6,947 nt of DNA from Candidatus Sphingobacterium stercoripullorum (GCA_019114715.1 DXEZ01000193.1:1-6947); one strand, 5' to 3'; positions 1-6,409 are shown, counted from the first letter of the stretch. Numbers and translations: made by a program. The notes: generated by a model from the letters alone, not told the origin.

Positions 1-927
1 GTACGATTTGCCACGCAATTGAATTTTAAAATTCACATCGACGCTATAGAAGCTATATCCAACAATAGAGAAAGGATTAAAATCGTCTCCAAGGAGCGGA
101 TTATCGATGAGCTGAATAAAATAATTCTATCTAAAACACCATCCATAGGCTTTAAATACTTATACGACTTAGGACTTTTGGAGCATATATTACCACAGCT
201 CCATGCTTTACAAGGTGTAGAATACAAAAACGGGAAAGGACATAAAGATAATTTTTACCATACTCTAGAAGTATTAGATAATGTTGCTCAGGAGAGTGAT
301 GACCTTTGGCTGAGATGGGCTGCAATTATGCACGACATCGCTAAACCTGCCACCAAACGTTTCGACGCCAAGGTAGGATGGACTTTTCACGGGCACGAAG
401 ATAGAGGTGCAAAGATGGTCCCTAAGATTTTTGCAGAACTGAAGCTTCCCCTGAACGACAAAATGCGTTTTGTGCAAAAGCTGGTACAGCTACACTTACG
501 CCCCATTGCCTTAGTCAAAGATATAGTTACAGACTCTGCCATAAGGAGGCTATTATACGATGCTGGTGAGGATATGGATGAGCTGATGCTTTTATGTCAA
601 GCCGATGTTACCACTAAAAACGCCTTCAAAAAGAAGAAATATCGCGAGAATTTCGAAAAAGTTAAGCAAAAGCTCAAGGACGTAGAGGAGCGTGATAAAA
701 TCAGAAACTGGCAACCCCCAATTGATGGTAAGGATATCATGAACACATTTAAACTCCAACCGGGTAAAGAGGTAGGAGAAATCAAAAATGCTATTCGAGA
801 AGCGATCTTAGAAGGACACATTTCTAACAACCGCAAACAAGCCTATAAACACATGTTAGAAATTGGCAAAAACATGGGTCTAGAGCTCACTAACGATCAA
901 GCTAACAACGAGGTTGCATCGCATTAA
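1..927 (+). CDS. cca: CCA tRNA nucleotidyltransferase, 3' part (5' end outside window)
   Basis: This is the C-terminal 308 residues of a CCA-adding enzyme, or a closely related poly(A)-polymerase-like nucleotidyltransferase, which builds or repairs the 3' CCA end of tRNAs in the cytoplasm. The frame is open from base 1. The first visible residues (VRFATQLNF) match the end of the nucleotidyltransferase head, so the internal TTG at 19 is not the true start. A neck-type region follows (SKERIIDEL, then GLLEHILPQL). An HD domain comes next: a His at visible residue 87, the His-Asp pair at 331-336, and FHGHE about 20 residues later. The C-terminal body contains DGKDIM and an EGHISNNR-like segment. 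Bacteroidota homologues are usually about 470 residues, so roughly 160 N-terminal residues, including the catalytic GS and DxD motifs, should lie upstream. The HD domain is intact, so the gene looks functional. No terminator follows; the next gene's promoter overlaps its last codons. Confidence 0.9.
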   Translation, partial: VRFATQLNFKIHIDAIEAISNNRERIKIVSKERIIDELNKIILSKTPSIGFKYLYDLGLLEHILPQLHALQGVEYKNGKGHKDNFYHTLEVLDNVAQESDDLWLRWAAIMHDIAKPATKRFDAKVGWTFHGHEDRGAKMVPKIFAELKLPLNDKMRFVQKLVQLHLRPIALVKDIVTDSAIRRLLYDAGEDMDELMLLCQADVTTKNAFKKKKYRENFEKVKQKLKDVEERDKIRNWQPPIDGKDIMNTFKLQPGKEVGEIKNAIREAILEGHISNNRKQAYKHMLEIGKNMGLELTNDQANNEVASH

Positions 928-943
928 AATATTTTTATCTTTG
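914..943 (+). promoter_or_regulatory. Bacteroidota-type promoter for the ORF3-like/miaA unit
   Basis: TTG at 914-916, a 19-base spacer and TATCTTTG at 936-943 match the Bacteroidota primary sigma-factor consensus (TTG-N19-TAnnTTTG) exactly. The -33 element lies within the last codons of cca, and the -7 element is just past its stop. Transcription would be expected to begin around 948-952, leaving a leader of about 125 bases before the ATG at 1076. This is read from sequence only; no transcript data were available. Confidence 0.72.
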
Positions 944-1075
944 TACATAATGCTACGCATTTCATCACCATAAACAAAATTCCTTGGGAAGAACTCTTCA
1001 AATATAGTGAATTCAATTTATGGGTATAGTGCGGATACAAAACAACTTTTAAATTTTAAATCACAGAGCAGGAAC

Positions 1076-1636
1076 ATGGCTGTAATATACCGCTTTAGAA
1101 TTACCTTCGAAGATCACGAAGAGGTTTATCGGGAAATTGACATTTTACCAAAAGGCACTTTTTACGAGCTACATGAAACATTCTTATCGGCAATTGGATA
1201 CGACGTGGATAAAAGCTCCTCTTTCTATGTAAGCAATGACCAGTGGAAGAAAGGGAAAGAAATCGCCTACTTGCCTTTGGGAAATAAGAAAAACGATGAA
1301 GAGTTAGCCTTGATGGAAAATGCAAAGTTAAACCGTTTTATCGATGACCCACATCAAAAATTTTACTACATATACGATTTTAACCGTCCCCAAGACTTTT
1401 ATGTGGAATTAGTCCGTATACGAAAAGGGGAGGAAGGTGAAAACTATCCTCTCGTTTCAAAAAGCATAGGAAAAGCTCCAAAGCCACTAAACAAAGTAAT
1501 CCATCCTAGCCAAATCGAAGCTCAAGAAGAGGAAGAAAACCAAATTGAAAATGATGAGGTTGATCAATTTGATGAGGATGAGCTTGGATTCTTAGGCAAT
1601 ACGGGAGAGGATGAATCAAACTTTGGTGAAGAGTAA
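1076..1636 (+). CDS. PRiA4 ORF3-like protein with acidic C-terminal tail
   Basis: This encodes 186 residues resembling the plasmid pRiA4b ORF-3 family (PRiA4_ORF3), sometimes labelled 'IS1096 passenger TnpR-like'. No biochemical role is established for the family. Visible similarities are an N-terminal beta-rich segment (IYRFRITFED), a helix with GTFYELHETFLSAIGYD at residues 27-43, an SNDQW segment (53-57) and the YIYDFNRPQDFYVEL strand (98-112). That strand corresponds to the family's YDFGDxWxH signature, but the Trp and His positions are not kept. From about residue 147 the protein is a low-complexity tail rich in Glu and Asp, probably disordered. I chose the ATG at 1076. A GTG at 1007 in the same frame would add 23 residues of poor quality ahead of the conserved start. 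The gene lies between cca and miaA, nine bases before miaA, suggesting co-expression with tRNA-maturation genes. A role in that process is only inference. Confidence 0.8.
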   Translation: MAVIYRFRITFEDHEEVYREIDILPKGTFYELHETFLSAIGYDVDKSSSFYVSNDQWKKGKEIAYLPLGNKKNDEELALMENAKLNRFIDDPHQKFYYIYDFNRPQDFYVELVRIRKGEEGENYPLVSKSIGKAPKPLNKVIHPSQIEAQEEEENQIENDEVDQFDEDELGFLGNTGEDESNFGEE

Positions 1637-1639
1637 GGA
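1635..1639 (+). promoter_or_regulatory. Shine-Dalgarno-like AAGGA deciding the miaA TTG start
   Basis: AAGGA overlaps the TAA stop of the upstream gene (1634-1636) and lies six bases before the TTG at 1646. Most other genes in the window have no such motif, so its presence here may compensate for the weak start codon. It may also allow ribosomes that finish the upstream gene to restart on miaA. Confidence 0.5.
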
Positions 1640-1645
1640 TATACT

Positions 1646-2554
1646 TTGGCTGAAACTAATAAAAGAAAGTCTTTAATTGTAATTGTAGGCCCTACTGCTG
1701 TAGGCAAAACCTCTGTGGCCATTGAACTTGCAAAACAATTTAATACGGAGATTGTCTCTGCAGATTCTAGACAGTTTTACAAAGAGATAAGTATAGGAAC
1801 GGCTAAACCTAGTGATGAGGAACTGCTTGAGGTAAAACACCACTTCATTAATTCGCACAGCATCCAAGAAGTGTATTCTGCTGGTGCTTTTGAAAGAGAT
1901 GCGTTAAGTGTGCTTGAAGAAATATTCTCACGAAAAGATAAGGCTATAGCCATAGGTGGATCGGGTTTATTCATCAAAGCCCTAACTGAAGGCTTGGATA
2001 TCTTGCCCACCCCTGAGGCTGGCGTGCGTGAAAAGTGGAACAATAAGCTTGAAGAATGTGGAATCTCGCACCTGCAAGAGGCACTCCAAAAGATTGACCC
2101 TGCTTACTATAAAGAAGTCGATAAAAACAACCCGCAAAGGTTAGTAAGAGCCTTAGAAGTGTATGAAACTACAGGAGTTCCATTTTCTGAATTCAGGATA
2201 AATAAAAAAAACAAAAGACCTTTTCAGATAATACCAATCGCCCTAAACATGGACCGCGCGTTGTTATATGAAAGAATCAACTCACGAGTGGATTTGATGA
2301 TGCAAGAAGGCCTATTAAAAGAAGTTGAGTCCGTACACCTGTATAAAGATATTCCAGCCTTAAAAACTGTTGGGTATCAAGAGATTTTCGAATACCTTGA
2401 GGGGCAAATAGATCTGGCAACAGCTGTCGATAAAATAAAGCAAAACACGCGAAGGTATGCAAAACGTCAAATTACCTGGTTCAAAAAAATGGATGGAGTA
2501 GAGTTCTTTCACCCAGAAAACATGCAGGAGATTTTAAAACATATTAAAGGTTAA
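1646..2554 (+). CDS. miaA: tRNA dimethylallyltransferase MiaA
   Basis: MiaA transfers the dimethylallyl group from dimethylallyl diphosphate to N6 of A37 in tRNAs that read codons beginning with U. This is the first step toward ms2i6A. The 302 residues are full length for the family. The P-loop GPTAVGKTS is at residues 15-23. The DSRQ motif (40-43) matches the DSxQ-type substrate-binding segment and is followed by IGTAKP (50-55). KHHFIN (64-69), GGSGLFIKAL (104-113), NPQRLVRALEVY (near 161-172) and RRYAKRQITWF (269-279) are also characteristic. The start is forced. The reading frame is the same as the preceding gene's, whose TAA lies only three codons upstream; the P-loop is at residue 15 and the next in-frame Met is about 200 residues in. 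TTG at 1646 is the only sensible start. The gene is probably transcribed with its upstream neighbour and ends in a hairpin terminator that includes its stop codon. Confidence 0.96.
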   Translation: MAETNKRKSLIVIVGPTAVGKTSVAIELAKQFNTEIVSADSRQFYKEISIGTAKPSDEELLEVKHHFINSHSIQEVYSAGAFERDALSVLEEIFSRKDKAIAIGGSGLFIKALTEGLDILPTPEAGVREKWNNKLEECGISHLQEALQKIDPAYYKEVDKNNPQRLVRALEVYETTGVPFSEFRINKKNKRPFQIIPIALNMDRALLYERINSRVDLMMQEGLLKEVESVHLYKDIPALKTVGYQEIFEYLEGQIDLATAVDKIKQNTRRYAKRQITWFKKMDGVEFFHPENMQEILKHIKG

Positions 2555-2575
2555 CACCTTTAACCTTTTTTCTTT
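2546..2575 (+). terminator. Intrinsic terminator after miaA
   Basis: A perfect 9-bp inverted repeat (AAAGGTTAA at 2546-2554, TTAACCTTT at 2560-2568) with a five-base loop is followed by a T-rich run to 2575. The left arm includes the miaA TAA stop. The stem is AT-rich but perfect, and it is correctly placed to end the transcript. Confidence 0.75.
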
Positions 2576-2604
2576 GTCCCCATCTACTCATATCTACACC
2601 TACT

Positions 2605-2655
2605 TTAAAATTCAAAACCAACGGTAAGAATACGTCCAGCACCACCAAACAGGGC
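2605..2655 (-). pseudogene. Possible relic of the C-terminus of an outer-membrane beta-barrel protein
   Basis: On the minus strand, the 16 codons from 2655 down to the stop at 2607-2605 read ALFGGAGRILTVGFEF. This looks like the last strand of a Bacteroidota TonB-dependent receptor or similar outer-membrane barrel: a GAxR turn, alternating hydrophobic residues and a terminal aromatic directly before the stop. An in-frame TAA at 2658-2656 interrupts the frame just upstream. Beyond it, KLDNQECF can be read before the similarity disappears. No intact gene is possible here, so if the resemblance is real this is a decayed remnant. The match is short and could be chance. Confidence 0.35.
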
Positions 2656-2718
2656 TTAAAAACACTCCTGATTGTCAAGTTTTATATTTTTAAACGGTTT
2701 CTTCTATAAAAAATAGAA

Positions 2719-2745
2719 TTGGAGCAAATAATAATGCTTATTTTG
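2719..2745 (+). promoter_or_regulatory. Candidate promoter for bshA, imperfect match
   Basis: TTG at 2719-2721 is followed after 17 bases by TATTTTG at 2739-2745, an imperfect version of TAnnTTTG that is one base short. It would place transcription start near 2752, giving a leader of about 27 bases before the ATG at 2779. The miaA terminator upstream means bshA needs a promoter in this gap, and this is the best candidate I see. Confidence 0.3.
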
Positions 2746-2778
2746 CATCTCGAATACTACAACGGAAACGATTGAAAT

Positions 2779-3909
2779 ATGAAAATAGGAATAGTATGTT
2801 ACCCTACTTTTGGAGGAAGTGGTGTGGTCGCAACAGAATTAGGTAAAGCCTTAGCATCAAACGGTCATCAAGTTCATTTTATAACTTACAATCAACCGGC
2901 ACGATTAGATTTCTTTTCGGCTAATCTTTTTTATCATGAAGTAGCCGTTTCTCAATACCCATTATTCGATTATCCTCCTTATGAGACCGTTCTTGCTAGC
3001 AAACTTGTCGACGTAGTACGCTTTGAACAGTTGGATATATTACACGTACATTATGCCATTCCGCACGCATCAGTTGCTTATTTAGCAAAACAAATCTTAA
3101 AAGCCCAAGGAATTCAAATCCCAATAGTGACCACGCTCCACGGCACAGACATAACTTTAGTTGGGAAAGATGCAAGTTTTAGCCCTGTGGTTTCTTTTTC
3201 TATCAATCACTCAGATGGGGTAACTGCCGTATCCACCAATTTAAAAGAGCAAACGTTACAATCATTTGATGTCAAAAAAGAAATAAAAGTTATTCCAAAC
3301 TTTATAGATTTCACTAGGTTCCACAATAAAAACCGCACCTATTTCAAAAAAGCAATTGCTCCAGAACACGAGAGAATAATTGTTCACACCTCAAACTTCA
3401 GAAAAGTGAAGCGAACAAATGATGTGGTTGAGATATTTGAAAAAATCAACAAACAAATTCCCAGCAAACTTCTAATGGTTGGTGATGGACCTGAACGCCG
3501 AAAAGCCGAGGAACTCTCCCGTGAACTTGGAATAGCAGATAGTGTTAGGTTTCTGGGGAAACAAGAGGCTATTGAGGAAATATTATCGGTTTCAGACCTG
3601 TTTATCATGCCATCGGAATCAGAGAGCTTCGGTTTGGCAGCCCTAGAGGCAATGGCTTGTGGCGTCCCGGTGATTTCAACAAATGCAGGGGGACTTCCTG
3701 AACTCAATTTAGACGGTAAAAGTGGATTTCTCAGTGATATTGGAGCCGTAGAAGATATGGCTGCGAAGGCTATAAAGATCCTTAAAAATGAAGAAGTGCT
3801 AAACACTTTTAAGGCAGAAGCCCTAAAAAGAGCCCACCATTTCGACTTGAAAAATATATTACCACATTACGAAAACTTCTATGAAGAAGTAATAGCAAAC
3901 ACAAAATAG
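2779..3909 (+). CDS. bshA: N-acetyl-alpha-D-glucosaminyl L-malate synthase BshA
   Basis: BshA is a retaining GT4-family glycosyltransferase that joins GlcNAc from UDP-GlcNAc to L-malate. This is the first step of bacillithiol synthesis, a cytoplasmic thiol used in redox balance and detoxification. The 376 residues match the usual family length. The N-terminal Rossmann domain has MKIGIVCYPTFGGSG (GGSG at 12-15), HVHYAIPHA (89-97) and TTLHGTDIT (118-126), all typical of BshA rather than of general glycosyltransferases. The C-terminal domain has VGDGPER (234-240) and the nucleotide-sugar EX7E motif within PSESESFGLAALEAM (E282 and E290), then NAGGLPE. The ATG at 2779 begins directly with the first beta strand. 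There is no Shine-Dalgarno motif, as is usual in Bacteroidota. The other bacillithiol genes, bshB and bshC, are not in the window, so the pathway is inferred from this gene alone. Confidence 0.93.
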   Translation: MKIGIVCYPTFGGSGVVATELGKALASNGHQVHFITYNQPARLDFFSANLFYHEVAVSQYPLFDYPPYETVLASKLVDVVRFEQLDILHVHYAIPHASVAYLAKQILKAQGIQIPIVTTLHGTDITLVGKDASFSPVVSFSINHSDGVTAVSTNLKEQTLQSFDVKKEIKVIPNFIDFTRFHNKNRTYFKKAIAPEHERIIVHTSNFRKVKRTNDVVEIFEKINKQIPSKLLMVGDGPERRKAEELSRELGIADSVRFLGKQEAIEEILSVSDLFIMPSESESFGLAALEAMACGVPVISTNAGGLPELNLDGKSGFLSDIGAVEDMAAKAIKILKNEEVLNTFKAEALKRAHHFDLKNILPHYENFYEEVIANTK

Positions 3910-3918
3910 AAAATAGGT

Positions 3919-3950
3919 TTGGTTACGCAGTAAAAAAAAGCCTATCTTTG
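3919..3950 (+). promoter_or_regulatory. Bacteroidota-type promoter for pyrH-frr
   Basis: TTG at 3919-3921 (part of TTTG), a 21-base spacer and a perfect TATCTTTG at 3943-3950 resemble the Bacteroidota consensus, with a slightly long spacer. Transcription would start near 3957, about 18 bases before the pyrH ATG at 3975. The final TTG of the -7 box is in frame with pyrH and can be mistaken for a start codon. Confidence 0.62.
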
Positions 3951-3974
3951 ATTTTGGAACAGCTCCAAAAAAAT

Positions 3975-4679
3975 ATGAAATTTAAACGAATTCTTTTAAA
4001 ATTAAGTGGCGAAGCTCTTATGGGAGAGCAAAGCTATGGCATAGACATCAATAGGGTTATTCAATATGCCAATGAAATTAAGTCAATTCATGAATTAGGC
4101 GTTGAAGTGGCCATAGTAATAGGCGGAGGAAATATCCACAGAGGTCTCAGTGCAGAGAAAGCTGGCATGGATAGAGTACAAGCGGATTACATGGGCATGC
4201 TAGCTACTGTTATTAACAGTATGGCACTCCAAGACGCACTAGAAAAAATTGACTTAAAAACAAGACTGTTAACTGCCATCAAGATGGAACAAATCTGCGA
4301 ACCGTTTATCAGACGCAGAGCAATTCGTCACCTAGAAAAAGGAAGAGTGGTAATATTTGGAGCGGGTACAGGCAATCCATATTTCACCACGGATACTGCA
4401 GCCTCACTACGTGCGATAGAAATAGATGCAGATGTGGTTTTAAAAGGAACCAGAGTAGATGGCGTTTACTCATCAGACCCTGAAAAGGACCCTACAGCTA
4501 AAAAGTTTGAAAAAATCTCCTTCACGGAGGTATATGCTAAAGGTCTTAATGTGATGGATATGACAGCATTTACGCTTTGTCAGGAAAACGACCTCCCGAT
4601 TGTAGTTTTTGATATGAATAAACCCGGGAACCTAAAGAAACTCGCTAGCGGAGAAAATATAGGTACAATTGTAAGTTAA
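3975..4679 (+). CDS. pyrH: UMP kinase PyrH
   Basis: PyrH is the bacterial UMP kinase of the amino-acid-kinase family. It phosphorylates UMP to UDP with ATP in the cytoplasm and acts as a hexamer regulated by GTP and UTP. From the ATG at 3975 it has 234 residues, close to the usual 235-245. Visible motifs are KLSGEAL (9-15, phosphate binding), IGGGN-IHRG (49-57), ADYMGMLATVINSMALQ (70-86, with D71 at the UMP site), GTGNPYFTTDTAA (131-143), KGTRVDGVYSSDP (157-169) and VMDMTAF (193-199). I reject the in-frame TTG at 3948 as the start: it would add nine unconserved residues and lies inside the promoter's -7 box. frr follows after 35 bases with no terminator, so the two form an operon, as is common in bacteria. 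The usual upstream rpsB-tsf pair is absent here. Confidence 0.95.
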   Translation: MKFKRILLKLSGEALMGEQSYGIDINRVIQYANEIKSIHELGVEVAIVIGGGNIHRGLSAEKAGMDRVQADYMGMLATVINSMALQDALEKIDLKTRLLTAIKMEQICEPFIRRRAIRHLEKGRVVIFGAGTGNPYFTTDTAASLRAIEIDADVVLKGTRVDGVYSSDPEKDPTAKKFEKISFTEVYAKGLNVMDMTAFTLCQENDLPIVVFDMNKPGNLKKLASGENIGTIVS

Positions 4680-4714
4680 TTTTAGAAGATTAATAGATCA
4701 AAATATAGAAAATC

Positions 4715-5278
4715 ATGAACGATTTAATTTCTGCACAGCTTAAGGAATGTGAAGATAACATGCACAGATCCTTAGAACACACGAAAAATGAATTAGCAAA
4801 AATTAGAGCTGGAAAAGCTTCTCCAGACATGCTTGACGGAATAATGGTTGACTATTACGGTAACCAAACACCATTAGCACAGGTGAGTAATATCAATGCA
4901 ACAGATGTACGTACAATTGTTGTACAGCCGTGGGAAAAAGGAATGATTTCCCCCATTGAAAAAGCAATAACTGATGCTAACCTTGGAATTACACCTCAGA
5001 ACGATGGAGCTATTATCAGGTTAAACATTCCACCATTGACAGAGGAAAGAAGAAAAGATCTGGTGAAAAAGGTGAGAGAAGAAATAGAAAAAGGAAAAGT
5101 TTCTATAAGGAATCACCGAAAAGATGCCAACGATTCGTTTAAAAAATTTAAAAATGACGGTGTCTCGGAAGACGAGATCAAACAAGGTGAGAACGAAGTT
5201 CAAAGCCTTACAGATAAATTCATCGCAGATATTGATGAAGTTTCTGAGGCTAAAGAAAAAGATATCATGACTGTATAG
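4715..5278 (+). CDS. frr: Ribosome recycling factor
   Basis: Ribosome recycling factor works with EF-G to split the post-termination ribosome so that subunits, mRNA and tRNA can be reused. The product has 187 residues, against about 185 in E. coli. The two-domain plan is visible. The three-helix domain I is made of residues 1-31 and 105-187, and the beta domain II lies roughly at 32-104. Diagnostic segments are IRAGKASPDMLD (30-41), VDYYGNQTPLAQVSNI (45-60), RLNIPPLTEERRKDLVK (102-118) and VSIRNHRKDAND (129-140). R132 corresponds to the functionally important hinge-proximal arginine of E. coli RRF. The ATG at 4715 is the natural start and has only an A-rich leader. The gene is expressed with pyrH and is followed by a strong terminator. 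Confidence 0.96.
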   Translation: MNDLISAQLKECEDNMHRSLEHTKNELAKIRAGKASPDMLDGIMVDYYGNQTPLAQVSNINATDVRTIVVQPWEKGMISPIEKAITDANLGITPQNDGAIIRLNIPPLTEERRKDLVKKVREEIEKGKVSIRNHRKDANDSFKKFKNDGVSEDEIKQGENEVQSLTDKFIADIDEVSEAKEKDIMTV

Positions 5279-5312
5279 TAACTTTTACTATATTATATCT
5301 AGTAAATACTAG
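5274..5312 (+). repeat. Two small AT-rich inverted repeats between frr and its terminator
   Basis: TATAGTAA (5274-5281) pairs perfectly with TTACTATA (5285-5292) across a three-base loop and includes the frr stop codon. CTAGTA (5299-5304) pairs with TACTAG (5307-5312) across two bases, which is too tight to close fully. The two share TAGTAA, so alternative pairings are possible. They may help protect the 3' end of the transcript, or may simply reflect AT-rich spacer. Confidence 0.35.
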
Positions 5313-5315
5313 GAG

Positions 5316-5351
5316 AAAATGGATTCTTAAAACTAAGAATCCATTTTTTTT
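5316..5351 (+). terminator. Strong intrinsic terminator after frr
   Basis: A perfect 14-bp stem (AAAATGGATTCTTA at 5316-5329 with TAAGAATCCATTTT at 5334-5347) and a four-base AAAC loop are followed by an uninterrupted T-run from 5344 to 5351. The A-run on the left arm opposite the T-run means it could also work, more weakly, on the other strand. It ends the pyrH-frr transcript. Confidence 0.9.
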
Positions 5352-5403
5352 AATATCTTTACTCCAATAATTCCATAACTTACTTCTTTCAAACAACTAT
5401 ATA

Positions 5404-6378
5404 ATGGAGAGCAGAAGGTCTTTTATTAAAACATTTTCAATAGGTATAGGAGCAGCATTGTTATCCAGCCACCTAATTTCTTGTAGCTCTAATGAGGCAG
5501 AGAGTCCTTTTCACCAGATAGGATTGCAGCTTTATACATTAAGAGATCTAATGGCTAAAGAACCGGAAGCAACCCTAGAGGCAATCGCTCAGATTGGCTT
5601 TAAACATGTAGAAACATTTGGTTATGAAAACGGTAAGTTTTGGGGTTTCACAGCTGAAGAGTTTAAAAAACTATTAGATAACTTAGGACTAAAAAGCTAC
5701 AGCGGTCACTACGATCTAGCAAACCACTTAGACTCCAACGCAACAGATAAAGAAAACTTAGAGCAATACATTGAAGCGGCACACATCCTCGGTCAAAAAT
5801 ACATAACTGCCCCAGTATCTCCTATGCACTCAATTATAGAGCTCGACTCACCAGATTACCAGTACATGGCCGAACAATTGAATAAAGCAGGGGAGATGAC
5901 CCAAAGAGCAAATATTCAAATGGCCTACCACAATCATTTTTGGGAGTTGAGAAATTTTGCAAACGGTACACGCGGCCTGGATGTCTTATTAGCATTTACA
6001 GAACCGGAATTAGTTAGCTTTGAGCTCGATATTTTTTGGTTAGAAAAAGCTGGCTATAGTGCAAGATCGTACTTTCAAAAATACCCAGGAAGATTCCATC
6101 TTTGGCACGTCAAAGACATGGATAGAGGGCACCAAGAAACCATCAATGATGATGCGTATAAGGACGCGGAAACACTAGCTAAGGTCAATGAAAAGGTACG
6201 GTTTACAGAGGTGGGAAGTGGCGCAATAGATTACCCCAATATAGTTGCTCAAGCTCATCAGTCTGGCCTGAAATACGCTTACATAGAGCAAGATCAGATC
6301 TACATGGACAACAAGTTTTCAAGTGTAAAGAAAAGCTACGATTACGTAAGAAAACAGCTGACACAAAATCTAATCTAA
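5404..6378 (+). CDS. Tat-exported lipoprotein of the sugar phosphate isomerase/epimerase (xylose-isomerase-like TIM barrel) family
   Basis: This encodes 324 residues with an export signal and a TIM barrel of the AP-endonuclease-2/xylose-isomerase-like superfamily, as found in many putative sugar isomerases or epimerases. The N-terminus has a twin-arginine motif, SRRSFIK (residues 3-9), a hydrophobic stretch, and the lipobox LISC with the acylated Cys at 27. It should therefore be exported folded and anchored as a lipoprotein. Barrel signatures are GLQLYTLRD (40-48), HVETFGY (68-74), SGHYD (100-104), AYHNHFWE (174-181), ELDIFW (207-212), LWHVKDMD (233-240), TEVGSGAIDYP (268-278) and YAYIEQD (291-297). 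By family comparison D209, H235 and E269 are likely metal ligands. The substrate cannot be read from sequence; exported members often act on sugars or keto-sugars outside the cytoplasm. It stands alone between the frr terminator and convergent purE, so context gives no substrate clue. Confidence 0.85.
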   Translation: MESRRSFIKTFSIGIGAALLSSHLISCSSNEAESPFHQIGLQLYTLRDLMAKEPEATLEAIAQIGFKHVETFGYENGKFWGFTAEEFKKLLDNLGLKSYSGHYDLANHLDSNATDKENLEQYIEAAHILGQKYITAPVSPMHSIIELDSPDYQYMAEQLNKAGEMTQRANIQMAYHNHFWELRNFANGTRGLDVLLAFTEPELVSFELDIFWLEKAGYSARSYFQKYPGRFHLWHVKDMDRGHQETINDDAYKDAETLAKVNEKVRFTEVGSGAIDYPNIVAQAHQSGLKYAYIEQDQIYMDNKFSSVKKSYDYVRKQLTQNLI

Positions 6379-6409
6379 GGCGATGCATCAGCTGCTAATA
6401 AGCTAAATT

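Noticed and set aside
925..1029. Frame continuing after the cca stop (reading ...IPWEELFKYSEFNLWV) as a possible small gene or cca read-through
   Set aside because: It has no start codon of its own, overlaps the promoter and is very short. The protein-like look is probably chance.
1007..1075. GTG-initiated 23-residue N-terminal extension of the ORF3-like protein
   Set aside because: The extension does not look conserved, the start is GTG, and the ATG at 1076 sits directly before the first family-like strand.
3384..3806. A 140-codon open frame on the minus strand inside bshA
   Set aside because: It lies wholly opposite a clear bshA coding sequence, is Ser/Ile-rich as expected of an antisense shadow, and has no recognisable motif.
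5354..5361. TATCTTTA as a -7 element for the isomerase-like gene
   Set aside because: The last base departs from TAnnTTTG and there is no TTG at the right distance upstream; that position falls in the frr terminator hairpin. The true promoter of this gene is not identified.
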